Assembly (NCBI GenBank): GCA_003157745.1
Contig: PMKM01000093.1
Location: 34,998 to 98,997 of the forward strand
Direction: 5' to 3'
Source of the DNA: Bryobacterales bacterium
Lineage (GTDB): Bacteria; Acidobacteriota; Terriglobia; Bryobacterales; Bryobacteraceae
Length of the DNA stretch: 64,000 nt
Shown: positions 52,038-60,470 of the stretch, in pieces
Layout: the number at the start of each line of letters is the position of its first letter
Numbering within the stretch: the first letter of the stretch is position 1
The notes under the pieces: generated by a model
What the model was told of the DNA's origin: nothing
The model's database searches: none
Seen by the model: the letters and a program-made list of their open reading frames with translations, nothing else
Made by a program: the position numbers and the translations under genes

Positions 52038-53106
52038 TTGCGGATTCTTCCGATTTTATCACAGCGGCCCGGAAACCATCGCCCGCGTCGCGGCCCGGAA
52101 GCCGTTCCCAGACGATGGCGGCGCGCCCCGCCGCGGCCTCTTCGACCACGTCCCGGTTCTCTTCGGGCTCGAGCGAACAAGTCGAATAGACGAGCAGGCC
52201 GCCGGGCGCGAGGGCCGCCAGCGCGTTCCGCAACAGCGCGACCTGGCGGCCGTGAAGATCCGCGAGGTCGTCCGGCCGCAGGCGCCATTTGATCTCCGGA
52301 TTGCGGCCGAGGGTGCCGGTTCCGGAGCAGGGCGCATCCACCAGGACGCGGTCGAACCGGCGCGCGAACGGCAGTGGAAGGGTGCCATCGAGAACCACCA
52401 GATCGGCGGCGAGGCCGCGCAGTTCGCGCAGCCGGTGCCAGTGCAGATCGCAGGCCACCGCACGCACGCCGGCTTCGAGCGCCTGCGCCGTTTTGTTGCC
52501 GGGCGCCGCGCACAGGTCGAGAAACGTCTGACGGCTCTTCAGTTCCAGCAATGGCACGATGGCCTGCGAGCCGATGTCCTGGAAGCGCGTGCCGCGGACG
52601 TACTTCTCGGGCTCGACGAGCGCGGCGAGCGCGATCGAGCGGGCGGCGTCGAGGCCATGGTTCGCTTCCCAGCGCTCGATCAGCCACTCCGGGCAGGACA
52701 ACTCGACCTCGCGCGTGGGCCACGCGACGGCGTTTCGGTCCACTTTGCGCAGCACCGCGTTCACCATCCCCGTGGCCGATCGCTTGCGCGCGCGCTTCAC
52801 CAGTTCGACGCTTTCCATCACGGCGGCGTGCGCGGGAATCCGCTCCAGGTAACGGAGCTGATAGATGCCCATCCGCAGCGCGGTGCGGACTTGCCTGTCG
52901 AGCTTGCGCGGCGCACCGAAGTGCGCAATCAAGAAGTCGAGCTGCGCGCGGAACCGCAGCACGCCGAAGACGATCTCGGAGGCGAGGCCCGCATCGCGCG
53001 AATCGAGCGATGCCGCAGCCGACAAGAGCAATTCAGAAGCCCACGCGCCGCCCTCTACTCTATCGAGCACGTCATACGCAATTTGCCGGGCGGGCGCGAT
53101 GGTCAT
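52030..53106 (-). CDS. rsmB: 16S rRNA (cytosine-967 C5)-methyltransferase RsmB
   Basis: The product has 358 residues. The NusB-like RNA-binding domain (about 1-130) is followed by the methyltransferase core with L-D-L-C-A-A-P-G-N-K-T (SAM site), D-A-P-C-S-G-T-G-T (catalytic Cys) and S-T-C-S-L-E-P-E-E-N (second Cys). It is shorter than the E. coli enzyme (429) but complete. The start at 53106 is the first Met of the NusB-like domain (P-A-R-Q-I-A-Y-D-V-L). It diverges from the PadR gene at 53218. Confidence 0.92.
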   Translation of the reverse strand: MTIAPARQIAYDVLDRVEGGAWASELLLSAAASLDSRDAGLASEIVFGVLRFRAQLDFLIAHFGAPRKLDRQVRTALRMGIYQLRYLERIPAHAAVMESVELVKRARKRSATGMVNAVLRKVDRNAVAWPTREVELSCPEWLIERWEANHGLDAARSIALAALVEPEKYVRGTRFQDIGSQAIVPLLELKSRQTFLDLCAAPGNKTAQALEAGVRAVACDLHWHRLRELRGLAADLVVLDGTLPLPFARRFDRVLVDAPCSGTGTLGRNPEIKWRLRPDDLADLHGRQVALLRNALAALAPGGLLVYSTCSLEPEENRDVVEEAAAGRAAIVWERLPGRDAGDGFRAAVIKSEESANG

Positions 53107-53162
53107 TCCTTGGGAAGGGTAGCACGGCGGAGCCTGCTTCAGCTTGCACGCCACATTCGTTC

Positions 53163-53191
53163 TTGACAGCCGCTCCAATTCGACTGATACT
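53163..53191 (+). promoter_or_regulatory. sigma-70-type promoter of the PadR-permease pair
   Basis: A perfect TTGACA (53163-53168) is followed after 17 bases by GATACT (53186-53191), 26 bases upstream of the PadR start. It is one of the best promoter matches seen in the window. Confidence 0.65.
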
Positions 53192-53217
53192 AAGACATCT
53201 GAGTAAGGAGTCTAAGC

Positions 53218-53547
53218 ATGGCACGTCAGGACGCATTGCAGGGATCGCTTCCGCTGCTGGTTTTGAAGATACTCGCGCGGCGGGGGCCGTTGCACGGCTA
53301 TGCGATCGCGGTGCAGATCGAAGGCATGTCGGACGACATACTGCGGGTGGAAGAGGGATCGCTCTACCCGGCGCTGCACCGGATGGAAGAAGCCGGCTGG
53401 ATCAAGGCGAAGTGGGCCACGACGGAGAGCAAGCGCCGGGTGCGGGCGTATGACGTGACGGCCGCCGGGCGCAAGCAACTGGAAGGCGAGATCGTCCGCT
53501 GGCGGTCGATTACGGCGGCGGTGGACGCGGTGTTGGAGCAGGCGTAG
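53218..53547 (+). CDS. PadR-family transcriptional regulator
   Basis: The product has 109 residues: Q-G-S-L-P-L-L-V-L-K-I-L, H-G-Y-A-I-A-V-Q-I, E-E-G-S-L-Y-P-A-L-H-R-M-E, and the wing K-R-R-V-R-A-Y-D-V-T. AAGGAG precedes the ATG. It probably controls the permease gene 109 bases downstream; the pair matches that at 34125-37096. Confidence 0.93.
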   Translation: MARQDALQGSLPLLVLKILARRGPLHGYAIAVQIEGMSDDILRVEEGSLYPALHRMEEAGWIKAKWATTESKRRVRAYDVTAAGRKQLEGEIVRWRSITAAVDAVLEQA

Positions 53548-53656
53548 ACAACCGCTCCCTGACGGTCGCGGCTCTGTTCGGTTCAGTTGCGCCCGGAGCG
53601 GCGACCGTACGAACGGTGGCAGCGGTGGACGGAAGGCGTCCGCTGAGGAGAAGCTC

Positions 53657-56341
53657 ATGTCGTGGTTTTCCCGATTGACGAATGCCATCCGGCCGGACCG
53701 GCTGGATCGCGACCTCGAAGCAGAGTTGCGCTTTCATCTGGAAGCGCGCGCGGAGGAAGCGGTTCGGCGCGGGGCAGGCCCGCAGGACGCCGCACGCGAG
53801 GCGCGGCTACGGTTGGGCAATGCGTTGCACACGCGCGAAACCAGCCGCGATGCGAGGCTGATGCCGTGGCTCGAATCGCTACTCAAGGACGTGCGCTTCG
53901 GCTTGCGCATGTTGCGCAAGGACAGCACGGTGACGGCGGCGGCGCTGGCGTCGCTGGCGCTGGCGATGGGCGCCGCGCTGGCGGCTTTCGCGCTGGTGGA
54001 CGCGCTACTCTTGCGCCCGCTGCCGGTCGACCAGCCCGAGCGGCTGGTCCAACTGACGACCCTGGACAAACGCGACCCGCACGAAAACCACACGTTCAGC
54101 TACCCTCTTTTCGAGCGCTGCCGTCAGGCGGCGCGCGGGCAACTGGACCTGTTCGCCATCAGCAACCAATACCCCGAACCGGTGGTCTTTGGCAACTCGG
54201 GAGGGCGCGAAGAGAAGCTCCGCGTGCTCTATGCATCCGGGAATACTTTGCCCGCTCTCGGCACTCGGCCGGCGCTGGGCCGGCTGCTGAATGCGGACGA
54301 CGACTTACACCCCGGCGCGCACCCGGTCGCCGTGGCCAGCTACGACTTCTGGATGCGGCGTTTCGGCGGCGACCCCGCGGTGTTGGGCCGATGGCTCCGC
54401 ATAGGGACCAGGCAGTTCCGGATCGTCGGTGTCACCGAAAAACGGTTCACTGGCATCGAGCCCGGCAAACGCACCGATCTCTGGGTGCCGATGATGATGT
54501 GGTCTGTCCCGGAAGATCTGTCGAGCCCGGACAGCACCATGTTTGCCGTGTTGGGCAGGTTGAAGCCGCGAGTGACGGCGGAAGAGGCCCGCCCGGTCCT
54601 GCAGGTTGTCTATGCAAATTTCCTCCGCGAGCGATCGGCGGAGTTTCGCGCGGACGAATCGCGCGCGGTGGTCGATAGCTTCCTGCACGGCAGCCTGCGC
54701 GTGGTGCCCGCCCCGAACGGCCCGTCGCGTTTGCGCGAGACATTCGCGCGGCCGCTGTGGATATTGGCCGCGGTCGCCGGCTTGCTACTGCTGCTCGCCT
54801 GCTCGAACCTGGCCAACCTGTTCACCGCGCGAGCGCTGGCGCGAGAGCGCGAGATGGCTCTGCGCATTTCGATCGGCGCCGGCCGCGCGCGCCTGCTGCG
54901 GCAATTATTGGTGGAGGGCGCGCTGCTGGCCGTCGCCGCGAGCGTGCTGGCGGCCGTGTTCGCGGCGGTCGCCGCGCCGACCCTCGTCGGGTTGCTGAGC
55001 ACGACGGATACCCCTGCCTACTTGGACCTACACACGGACTGGCGGATGACGACGTTTCTGCTATCGGCATGTACCGCGGCCACGCTGCTGTTCGCCCTGC
55101 TGCCCGCGTTGCGCGCCTCCGGCGTTTCCCCCAGCGACGCGCTGAAGTCCGGCGGCCGGCAATCGGCGCGGACCGGTACGCTGAGACCGATGTTGGTCGC
55201 GCAAATCGCATTCAGCTTCGTGGTGCTATTCGTGGGTGGTCTCCTGCTGATGAGCTTCCGCCAACTTACGCAGGTCGATCTCGGATTCATCCCGAAAGGG
55301 GTGGTGCTGGTCCGGGTGGAGGCTACAGATCCCAATCCATTCTCCAGCTCGTACTTCGTGCCGGCCGCCCGAGTTGCCGCGCTCCAACTTGTGGACCGCA
55401 TCCGCGAACTTCCCGGCGTGCGAAGCGCCGCGCTCTGCGAGTTCGGATTCTTCTCGGGCGGATGGATGACGGACAGCATTCGGATAGACGGCCGCGCGCC
55501 GGACGATGACGGAGTCGCCGCGCTGCCGGCCTCACCGGGATTCCTCGACGCGATGGGCGTTCGGCTGCTCGAGGGACGTTCCTTCGCACCAGCCGACATC
55601 GCCTCGGTGCCGTCCGTGGTGCTGGTGAACCAGGCATTCGCCCGCCGCTACTACCCGGGGCAGGATCCGTTGGGGAAGCACTTCACATTCGCTGTAAGAG
55701 ACGGCGATCTTGCGCAGGAAGTTGTCGGCGTTGTCAAGGATGTCCGTCTGCAGAGCGTTCGCGATCCGGCGCCTCCCACAATCTTCGTGCCCCTCCGCCG
55801 GCTGGACTCAACACTGGCGGTGCGCGCGGATGGCGACCCCTGGAGTGTGGTGCCGCTGGTGCGGCAACAGATTCGCGGCTTCGGCCATTCGCTTCGCGAT
55901 GGCGACGTGGCGCTCCAATCCGCGTTGGTGGATGACGACATGGTGCGGGAGCGGCTGCTGGCGCTGCTGGCGGGCTTCTTCGCCCTGGCGGCGCTGGCGC
56001 TGGTGGGCGTGGGATTGTATGGCGTGCTCAGCCACTCGGTGGTGAGGCGCACGAAAGAGATCGGCATCCGCATGGCGCTGGGCGCAAAGCAGTCGTCGGT
56101 GGTGAAGCTCATCTTGCGCGAAATCGCCGTCGTCTCGAGTGTTGGGCTGGCGATCGGACTCGTGCTCGGCCGTCTGCTGGCTCGTCCGGTGGAGAGTCTG
56201 CTATACGAGGTGAAGCCGGGCGATTTGGGGAGCCTGGCGTTGCCGCTGGCGCTGCTGCTATTTGCCGCCGCGCTGGCTGCGGTCCGGCCCGCATGGCGCG
56301 CGGCCAGGGTGGAACCCGCAATCGCGCTGCGCAACGAGTAA
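53657..56341 (+). CDS. ADOP-type (MacB/FtsX-like) ABC permease
   Basis: The product has 894 residues. It shows the same plan as the one at 34469: an N-terminal helical segment (about 25-60), a first span, a MacB core, FtsX domain 1 (L-L-L-L-A-C-S-N-L-A-N-L-F, about 370-490), a mid-protein span pair, a second core, and FtsX domain 2 (about 760-890, ending P-A-I-A-L-R-N-E). AGGAG precedes the ATG. No ATPase gene is close. The sequence differs clearly from the other two copies, so they are not recent duplicates. Confidence 0.92.
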   Translation: MSWFSRLTNAIRPDRLDRDLEAELRFHLEARAEEAVRRGAGPQDAAREARLRLGNALHTRETSRDARLMPWLESLLKDVRFGLRMLRKDSTVTAAALASLALAMGAALAAFALVDALLLRPLPVDQPERLVQLTTLDKRDPHENHTFSYPLFERCRQAARGQLDLFAISNQYPEPVVFGNSGGREEKLRVLYASGNTLPALGTRPALGRLLNADDDLHPGAHPVAVASYDFWMRRFGGDPAVLGRWLRIGTRQFRIVGVTEKRFTGIEPGKRTDLWVPMMMWSVPEDLSSPDSTMFAVLGRLKPRVTAEEARPVLQVVYANFLRERSAEFRADESRAVVDSFLHGSLRVVPAPNGPSRLRETFARPLWILAAVAGLLLLLACSNLANLFTARALAREREMALRISIGAGRARLLRQLLVEGALLAVAASVLAAVFAAVAAPTLVGLLSTTDTPAYLDLHTDWRMTTFLLSACTAATLLFALLPALRASGVSPSDALKSGGRQSARTGTLRPMLVAQIAFSFVVLFVGGLLLMSFRQLTQVDLGFIPKGVVLVRVEATDPNPFSSSYFVPAARVAALQLVDRIRELPGVRSAALCEFGFFSGGWMTDSIRIDGRAPDDDGVAALPASPGFLDAMGVRLLEGRSFAPADIASVPSVVLVNQAFARRYYPGQDPLGKHFTFAVRDGDLAQEVVGVVKDVRLQSVRDPAPPTIFVPLRRLDSTLAVRADGDPWSVVPLVRQQIRGFGHSLRDGDVALQSALVDDDMVRERLLALLAGFFALAALALVGVGLYGVLSHSVVRRTKEIGIRMALGAKQSSVVKLILREIAVVSSVGLAIGLVLGRLLARPVESLLYEVKPGDLGSLALPLALLLFAAALAAVRPAWRAARVEPAIALRNE

Positions 56342-56567
56342 GCGCGGATTTTGAAACGCCAGGCCGCTGAGCTGCACTACCAAATGGCTCAAAGGCCAGT
56401 CTCCGGGGAGGCGACTGACGTCGACAGTATCGACATAGTACTAATGCAGAGAAAGGGCGCTCGAGCGATAAGGAATAACTGCCGCGAAAGGGCTGTTTCG
56501 ATATATAGTTTTCCCGGCTGGCGAGCCAACGAAGGTGAAAACCGGGGTATTAGAAGAGGAGCTCTCA

Positions 56568-57515
56568 ATGTCTAAGTACGTTCGCCATGCGATTGGATGC
56601 GGCCTTGTCCTGGCATCCCTGTATTGCGCGGGATGCATCCACAAGATCTCGTCATCGGTTCAGCCCTTCTCGCAGGCGGTGGCACTCACGGCGACCAATG
56701 TCCAAGGCGCCTTCGAGACAGTGCAGCGCGCGTACTGCGACGCGCGAACGATGAACTACGCGGTCAGCTACACGGGGACCAACGGCTTCGACCCGGGGAC
56801 GCTGTGTCAGACATGGATCACGCCGGAGACTCTGGCCGCGCGCGCGCTCGTCCTGCAAGGACTGAAGCAGTACGCATCGGAACTGAGCAGTCTGACTGCC
56901 TCCGACATTAGCAGCGTGGACACCGCCAGCACGGCGCTCGGTAAGTCGTTGACGGAACTTACCGGCACGGCACCGTTCAAGAAGGTTGCCGCCGAGGCGA
57001 AAGTCCCCGACCAAATCGCGACTACCGCGGTGGATGCACTGGGAATCTGGCTGATTCAGAGCAAGCTCCAAAAGGAACTCCCAGCGATCATCATCAAGAT
57101 GGACGATCCGATTCAGCAGATCAGTCAACTGCTGATTGCCGACATAGGAACTGTTGGCGCCGACTCCGAACATCCGTCAGTGGGCTCCGGGCTGCGGCAA
57201 GTATTGTGGATACAATACGGCGAAGAAATCAGATCGTGGGACCTGTATGTGTCGAAGAATTACTTTGGCAAGGACGTCAGTCCCGACTCGAGGTTCGCCG
57301 CGATTAAGCAACTCGTGAGCCTCTCGGTTCAGCGGAGGGCCGCGGATCAAACGCTCGCGCAGGTGGCGGTGACGATCAAACAGATGGCTCATGCGCATAC
57401 CGAACTCGTGAAAGCCGCCAAGGCGAAGCAGCCACTAACGGCCGACGTAAGCGATCTGCTGGCGGAAGCGCAGCGCCTCAACAGTTATTACAACTCGCTC
57501 GAAAAGAGCAAGTAA
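56568..57515 (+). CDS. predicted lipoprotein of unknown function, 315 residues
   Basis: The Met at 56568 with GAGGAG upstream opens a lipoprotein signal ending L-Y-C-A-G-C. The rest is mainly helical, with a charged N-terminal half (Q-P-F-S-Q-A-V-A-L-T-A-T-N-V-Q) and a C-terminal K-A-K-Q-P-L-T region. No family is recognised. It is followed by a small coiled-coil gene after 19 bases with its own AAAGGAG, so the two make an operon. The 226 bases before it (56342-56567) hold no gene. Confidence 0.7.
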   Translation: MSKYVRHAIGCGLVLASLYCAGCIHKISSSVQPFSQAVALTATNVQGAFETVQRAYCDARTMNYAVSYTGTNGFDPGTLCQTWITPETLAARALVLQGLKQYASELSSLTASDISSVDTASTALGKSLTELTGTAPFKKVAAEAKVPDQIATTAVDALGIWLIQSKLQKELPAIIIKMDDPIQQISQLLIADIGTVGADSEHPSVGSGLRQVLWIQYGEEIRSWDLYVSKNYFGKDVSPDSRFAAIKQLVSLSVQRRAADQTLAQVAVTIKQMAHAHTELVKAAKAKQPLTADVSDLLAEAQRLNSYYNSLEKSK

Positions 57516-57534
57516 ACGAAAGGAGTCCACTCTC

Positions 57535-57879
57535 ATGCAACCGGCACCTGCGTCGTCACTCACGCTGAACGAAGTTTTTGCGGAGCTGCTCGACGATCTC
57601 AATCGCGCCTACTGGGCGGCGAGCACGCTGGCCGCCAAGGATCAAATCAAGGGAGTCCTGGAAATAGTGGCCGATGCGATCACCACCATCGATGCCACGG
57701 ATCTGAGCACCAAGAACGCGGCATACGCAGCGCTCGGAACCGAGGTCGTCTCCGTCAATAAGCAGTTGCAGAAGCTGCAGGCGGAGATCGATGGCCTGAT
57801 CAGCGACATCAAGACCGCGACGGCGGTCGTGTCAGACATCACCCAGGCGGTCTCGGTCGCGGCCAAGATGTTCCCGTAG
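57535..57879 (+). CDS. small helical protein, partner of the lipoprotein gene
   Basis: The product has 114 residues. No signal peptide. It is almost wholly alpha-helical; residues about 70-105 have a heptad-like pattern (V-N-K-Q-L-Q-K-L-Q-A-E-I-D-G-L-I) that suggests a coiled coil. The tight spacing after the lipoprotein gene implies a joint role, which I cannot name. Confidence 0.65.
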   Translation: MQPAPASSLTLNEVFAELLDDLNRAYWAASTLAAKDQIKGVLEIVADAITTIDATDLSTKNAAYAALGTEVVSVNKQLQKLQAEIDGLISDIKTATAVVSDITQAVSVAAKMFP

Positions 57880-57892
57880 GGACGAGGGCCCA

Positions 57893-58738
57893 CTACAGCA
57901 CGTCGGCGAAGCCGCGCTTCATATGGCGGAAGAAGAGGCCACCGACGACGAACGCGGCGGCGCCGAAGGCGGTGAGGATGGCCAGTTCGCGGAGTGGGAA
58001 GACGCCGCGTAGGACGATGGCGCGGTAGGATTGCACGGCGTAGAACATCGGGTTGGCGGCGAGCAGCCAACGGGCTTGGGGCGGGTACAGGCTTTCGGCG
58101 ATCATGATCGGCGTCAACCAGAACCAGAACGTCAGGGCCACGCTCAGGAGCTGTGCGGTGTCGCGCAGGAAGACGTGCAGGCTGCCCAGGATCCAGCCCA
58201 GGCCGACGGCGAGAAGCCCGATCGAAAAAACGAACAGCGGCAGCAGCAACACGAACGGGCTGAGGTGATGCGCTACGAAGGCGACGACGGCGACGAGCAG
58301 GGCGAGCGCGAGCGAGTGGCTCACCACGGTCGAGAGGAAGACCGAAACGGGGATGAGCTCGGAGGGGAAAACGGTTTTGGTGATCAGGTTCGCCTGCTCG
58401 ACGACACTCGATGCGGAGCGCTGCACGGATTCGCTGAACAGCAGCCAGGGCAGCATGCCGGCAAACACGAAGAGGGCGTAATTGCGAGTGCCTTCGCCGG
58501 GCGGGACGGCAACCTTCAGGCTGACGCTGAAGACGAACCACCAGCACACCAGCAGCACGAGCGGATGAATGAGCGCCCAAACCCAGCCGATGATGGAGCC
58601 GACGAAGCGCTGCTCGAAGTCGCGACGGACTAATTGGAACAGCAGACTGCGGCGCCCCACCAGGTTTCGAAGAAAGAAGCTTCCGGGAATTCGCGGCATC
58701 ACGTGGAAATTGGACCATACCAGCTTGTCGGGAAACAT
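57893..58738 (-). CDS. ABC-2-type export permease (Wzm/TagG-like), without a neighbouring ATPase
   Basis: The product has 281 residues and six membrane spans. Its N-terminal cytoplasmic part (L-L-F-Q-L-V-R-R-D-F-E-Q-R-F-V-G-S) and the span S-I-I-G-W-V-W-A-L-I-H-P are typical of polysaccharide and teichoic-acid exporters, as is the F-W-L-T-P-I motif. The Met at 58738 is my choice; one at 58699 is also possible. Normally the Wzt-type ATPase gene follows at once, but here the next gene downstream runs the opposite way. The ATPase must lie elsewhere, or this copy is orphaned. Confidence 0.85.
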   Translation of the reverse strand: MFPDKLVWSNFHVMPRIPGSFFLRNLVGRRSLLFQLVRRDFEQRFVGSIIGWVWALIHPLVLLVCWWFVFSVSLKVAVPPGEGTRNYALFVFAGMLPWLLFSESVQRSASSVVEQANLITKTVFPSELIPVSVFLSTVVSHSLALALLVAVVAFVAHHLSPFVLLLPLFVFSIGLLAVGLGWILGSLHVFLRDTAQLLSVALTFWFWLTPIMIAESLYPPQARWLLAANPMFYAVQSYRAIVLRGVFPLRELAILTAFGAAAFVVGGLFFRHMKRGFADVL

Positions 58739-58999
58739 GCAAGCGGACGCGCACCGAAGATGCCCGTAATCCGACCCTAGGCGCGCGCCACCTACGTCCG
58801 CTCCCTTTGGTCGCGGCTCCGATACGCTTTCAGAGGCGCGCCCAGAAGGGAGCGATCGCACCGCGCAGGTGCGTTGCCAAAGGCGGTGGTTGGGTTCCTG
58901 GCAGGCCCGTCGGTTCCTATCACATCTGCCGCCGGACAGATTACGGGGTACGTGGGGACACAGGCGGGCGCGGGACGTGTGATACAGTGGCGGGAAACC

Positions 59000-59452
59000 A
59001 TGCGCGACATTCCCGGATGGGACCGGTATTACCTGGACATCTGCAAAGTGGTGGCGGCTCGCAGCAAGGACCCGAACACGCAGATCGGCTGCGTGATCGT
59101 GGGCGGGAGCCACGAGATCCGCTCGACCGGCTACAATTCGTTCCCGCGCGGGATCCGCGACGACGTGCCGGAGCGGTTGGTGCGTCCGGCCAAGTACCTA
59201 TGGATCGAGCACGCCGAGCGCAACGCCATCTGCAACGCGGCGCGCGCCGGCACGGCCACCGAGGGCTGCACGATCTACGTCGAAATCATGCCGTGCATGG
59301 ATTGCGCGCGCGCGGTGGTGCAGGCGGGAATCGTGCAAGTGGTGGTTTCGCGCGATCGCATGACCGAGTATTCGAGCCAGTATTACGACGAGCATTTCGG
59401 CATGGTCGAGGTGCTGTTCGAGGAAGCCGGCGTGGTTGTGCGGCGGGTCTGA
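59000..59452 (+). CDS. dCMP/CMP deaminase-family zinc enzyme
   Basis: The product has 150 residues from the ATG at 59000. Zinc-site motifs are H-A-E-R-N-A (His and catalytic Glu) and P-C-M-D-C-A-R-A (two Cys), with G-Y-N-S-F-P near the N-terminus as in dCMP deaminases. It makes dUMP or UMP from the cytidine nucleotide. A ComE-type or tRNA-type deaminase is less likely. The open frame extends upstream to 58874, but the extra residues do not match the family. Confidence 0.87.
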   Translation: MRDIPGWDRYYLDICKVVAARSKDPNTQIGCVIVGGSHEIRSTGYNSFPRGIRDDVPERLVRPAKYLWIEHAERNAICNAARAGTATEGCTIYVEIMPCMDCARAVVQAGIVQVVVSRDRMTEYSSQYYDEHFGMVEVLFEEAGVVVRRV

Positions 59453-59465
59453 CGCGCGGGCGCGG

Positions 59466-59690
59466 TCAGCTTTCGCGGTGGTGCTTTACGTCGGTCTCGT
59501 CGGGGTCGGTTTCGCTCTCCGGCTCGATTTCCACTTCGTCGCCCTCGGCCGGCACGTATTGATAGTACCGCCGGGAGCAGGCGCGGCAGCGAAACGGAAA
59601 CCTGCGGAACTTGGACATGAGGGCGTCCAGCCAACCCCGCGAGTGGGAGCGCCGAACGTCATGACCTCCGCAATTTGTACAGTACGGCAT
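59466..59690 (-). CDS. small zinc-ribbon protein
   Basis: The product has 74 residues. C-T-N-C near residue 4 and C-R-A-C near 35 form a four-Cys zinc site around a basic stretch (R-R-S-H-S-R-G-W); the last 25 residues are very acidic. It could bind nucleic acid or protein. The gene converges on the deaminase gene with a 13-base gap. Bases 59691-59850 hold nothing. Confidence 0.65.
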   Translation of the reverse strand: MPYCTNCGGHDVRRSHSRGWLDALMSKFRRFPFRCRACSRRYYQYVPAEGDEVEIEPESETDPDETDVKHHRES

Positions 59691-59850
59691 TCAACTTACT
59701 TACAGTAACTCCTTGAGCCCGCTGTCGCATTGTACCAACAAACGACGCCGGCCCCAATCGGCGGCAGCGATTCATCGAAGCCGCCGCGACATAGCCGTAC
59801 CAGTCCGGCCGCCGGGGGCCGCGTGCAGCACGTCCGAAGCTCCCAGCCGC

Positions 59851-60381
59851 CTAGGAACTGCCCAGGTACATGACGTGAACGTAGGTGCCGAGACGCGTGT
59901 TATAGGCCAGGTACCAGCCGTCGTGATCGGGATCCGCGTAGATCACGATCGAATCCGTACCCCACAGCCAGCCATCGCAAAAAGCGAAGTCGGCGGCCGC
60001 CACGTTGAAGTAGAATCCATTGAACCAGAACCGATCCGGGCCTCCGCCCATGATGCGAAACACGTGCCCGCGGCCGATGCCACCCGGGAAGCGGCCGTGC
60101 TGGAACGGTCTATCCAGATGGTACGCCGCGGCGCCCCGGCCGGAATCGTGTCCGACCCACTGGCCGTTGGCGTGAACGTGCGGAGCCTCCGGATGGCCGG
60201 TCCTGTCGGCTACCCGAGGCTGCTCCGGAGCCCTCGCCGGCGCCGCGGGGCGCATCGGAGCGGGACCGTGCCTGGGAACGTATCCGCCACCTACTTCCGG
60301 TTTCGCGCCCCTGCCCTGTTGCGCCAAACCGGCCACCGAGAGCAACAAAACAACTGAGAGTACTGTCAGTGTCCTTTTCAT
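59851..60381 (-). CDS. exported hypothetical protein, 176 residues
   Basis: Signal peptide (M-K-R-T-L-T ... cleavage near GLAQQ) starting at 60381. A Pro/Arg/His-rich linker (about 25-75) leads to a His-rich, aromatic C-terminal part (W-F-N-G-F-Y-F-N-V, D-P-D-H-D-G-W-Y-L-A-Y-N). This layout is common in acidobacterial cell-envelope proteins of unknown role. No lipoprotein site. Confidence 0.7.
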   Translation of the reverse strand: MKRTLTVLSVVLLLSVAGLAQQGRGAKPEVGGGYVPRHGPAPMRPAAPARAPEQPRVADRTGHPEAPHVHANGQWVGHDSGRGAAAYHLDRPFQHGRFPGGIGRGHVFRIMGGGPDRFWFNGFYFNVAAADFAFCDGWLWGTDSIVIYADPDHDGWYLAYNTRLGTYVHVMYLGSS

Positions 60382-60470
60382 ACTTTCGATGATATCCCCA
60401 ACCGGCAACCGCCGGCGCGCCCAAGCGCGCATTTGCAAGCCGCGCCGCGGTTCGGGGACAATCGTAGCTT

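Noticed and set aside
58739..58999. N-terminal extension of the deaminase and of the permease
   Set aside because: The two frames overlap head to head and the extra residues match neither family; later Met codons fit better.
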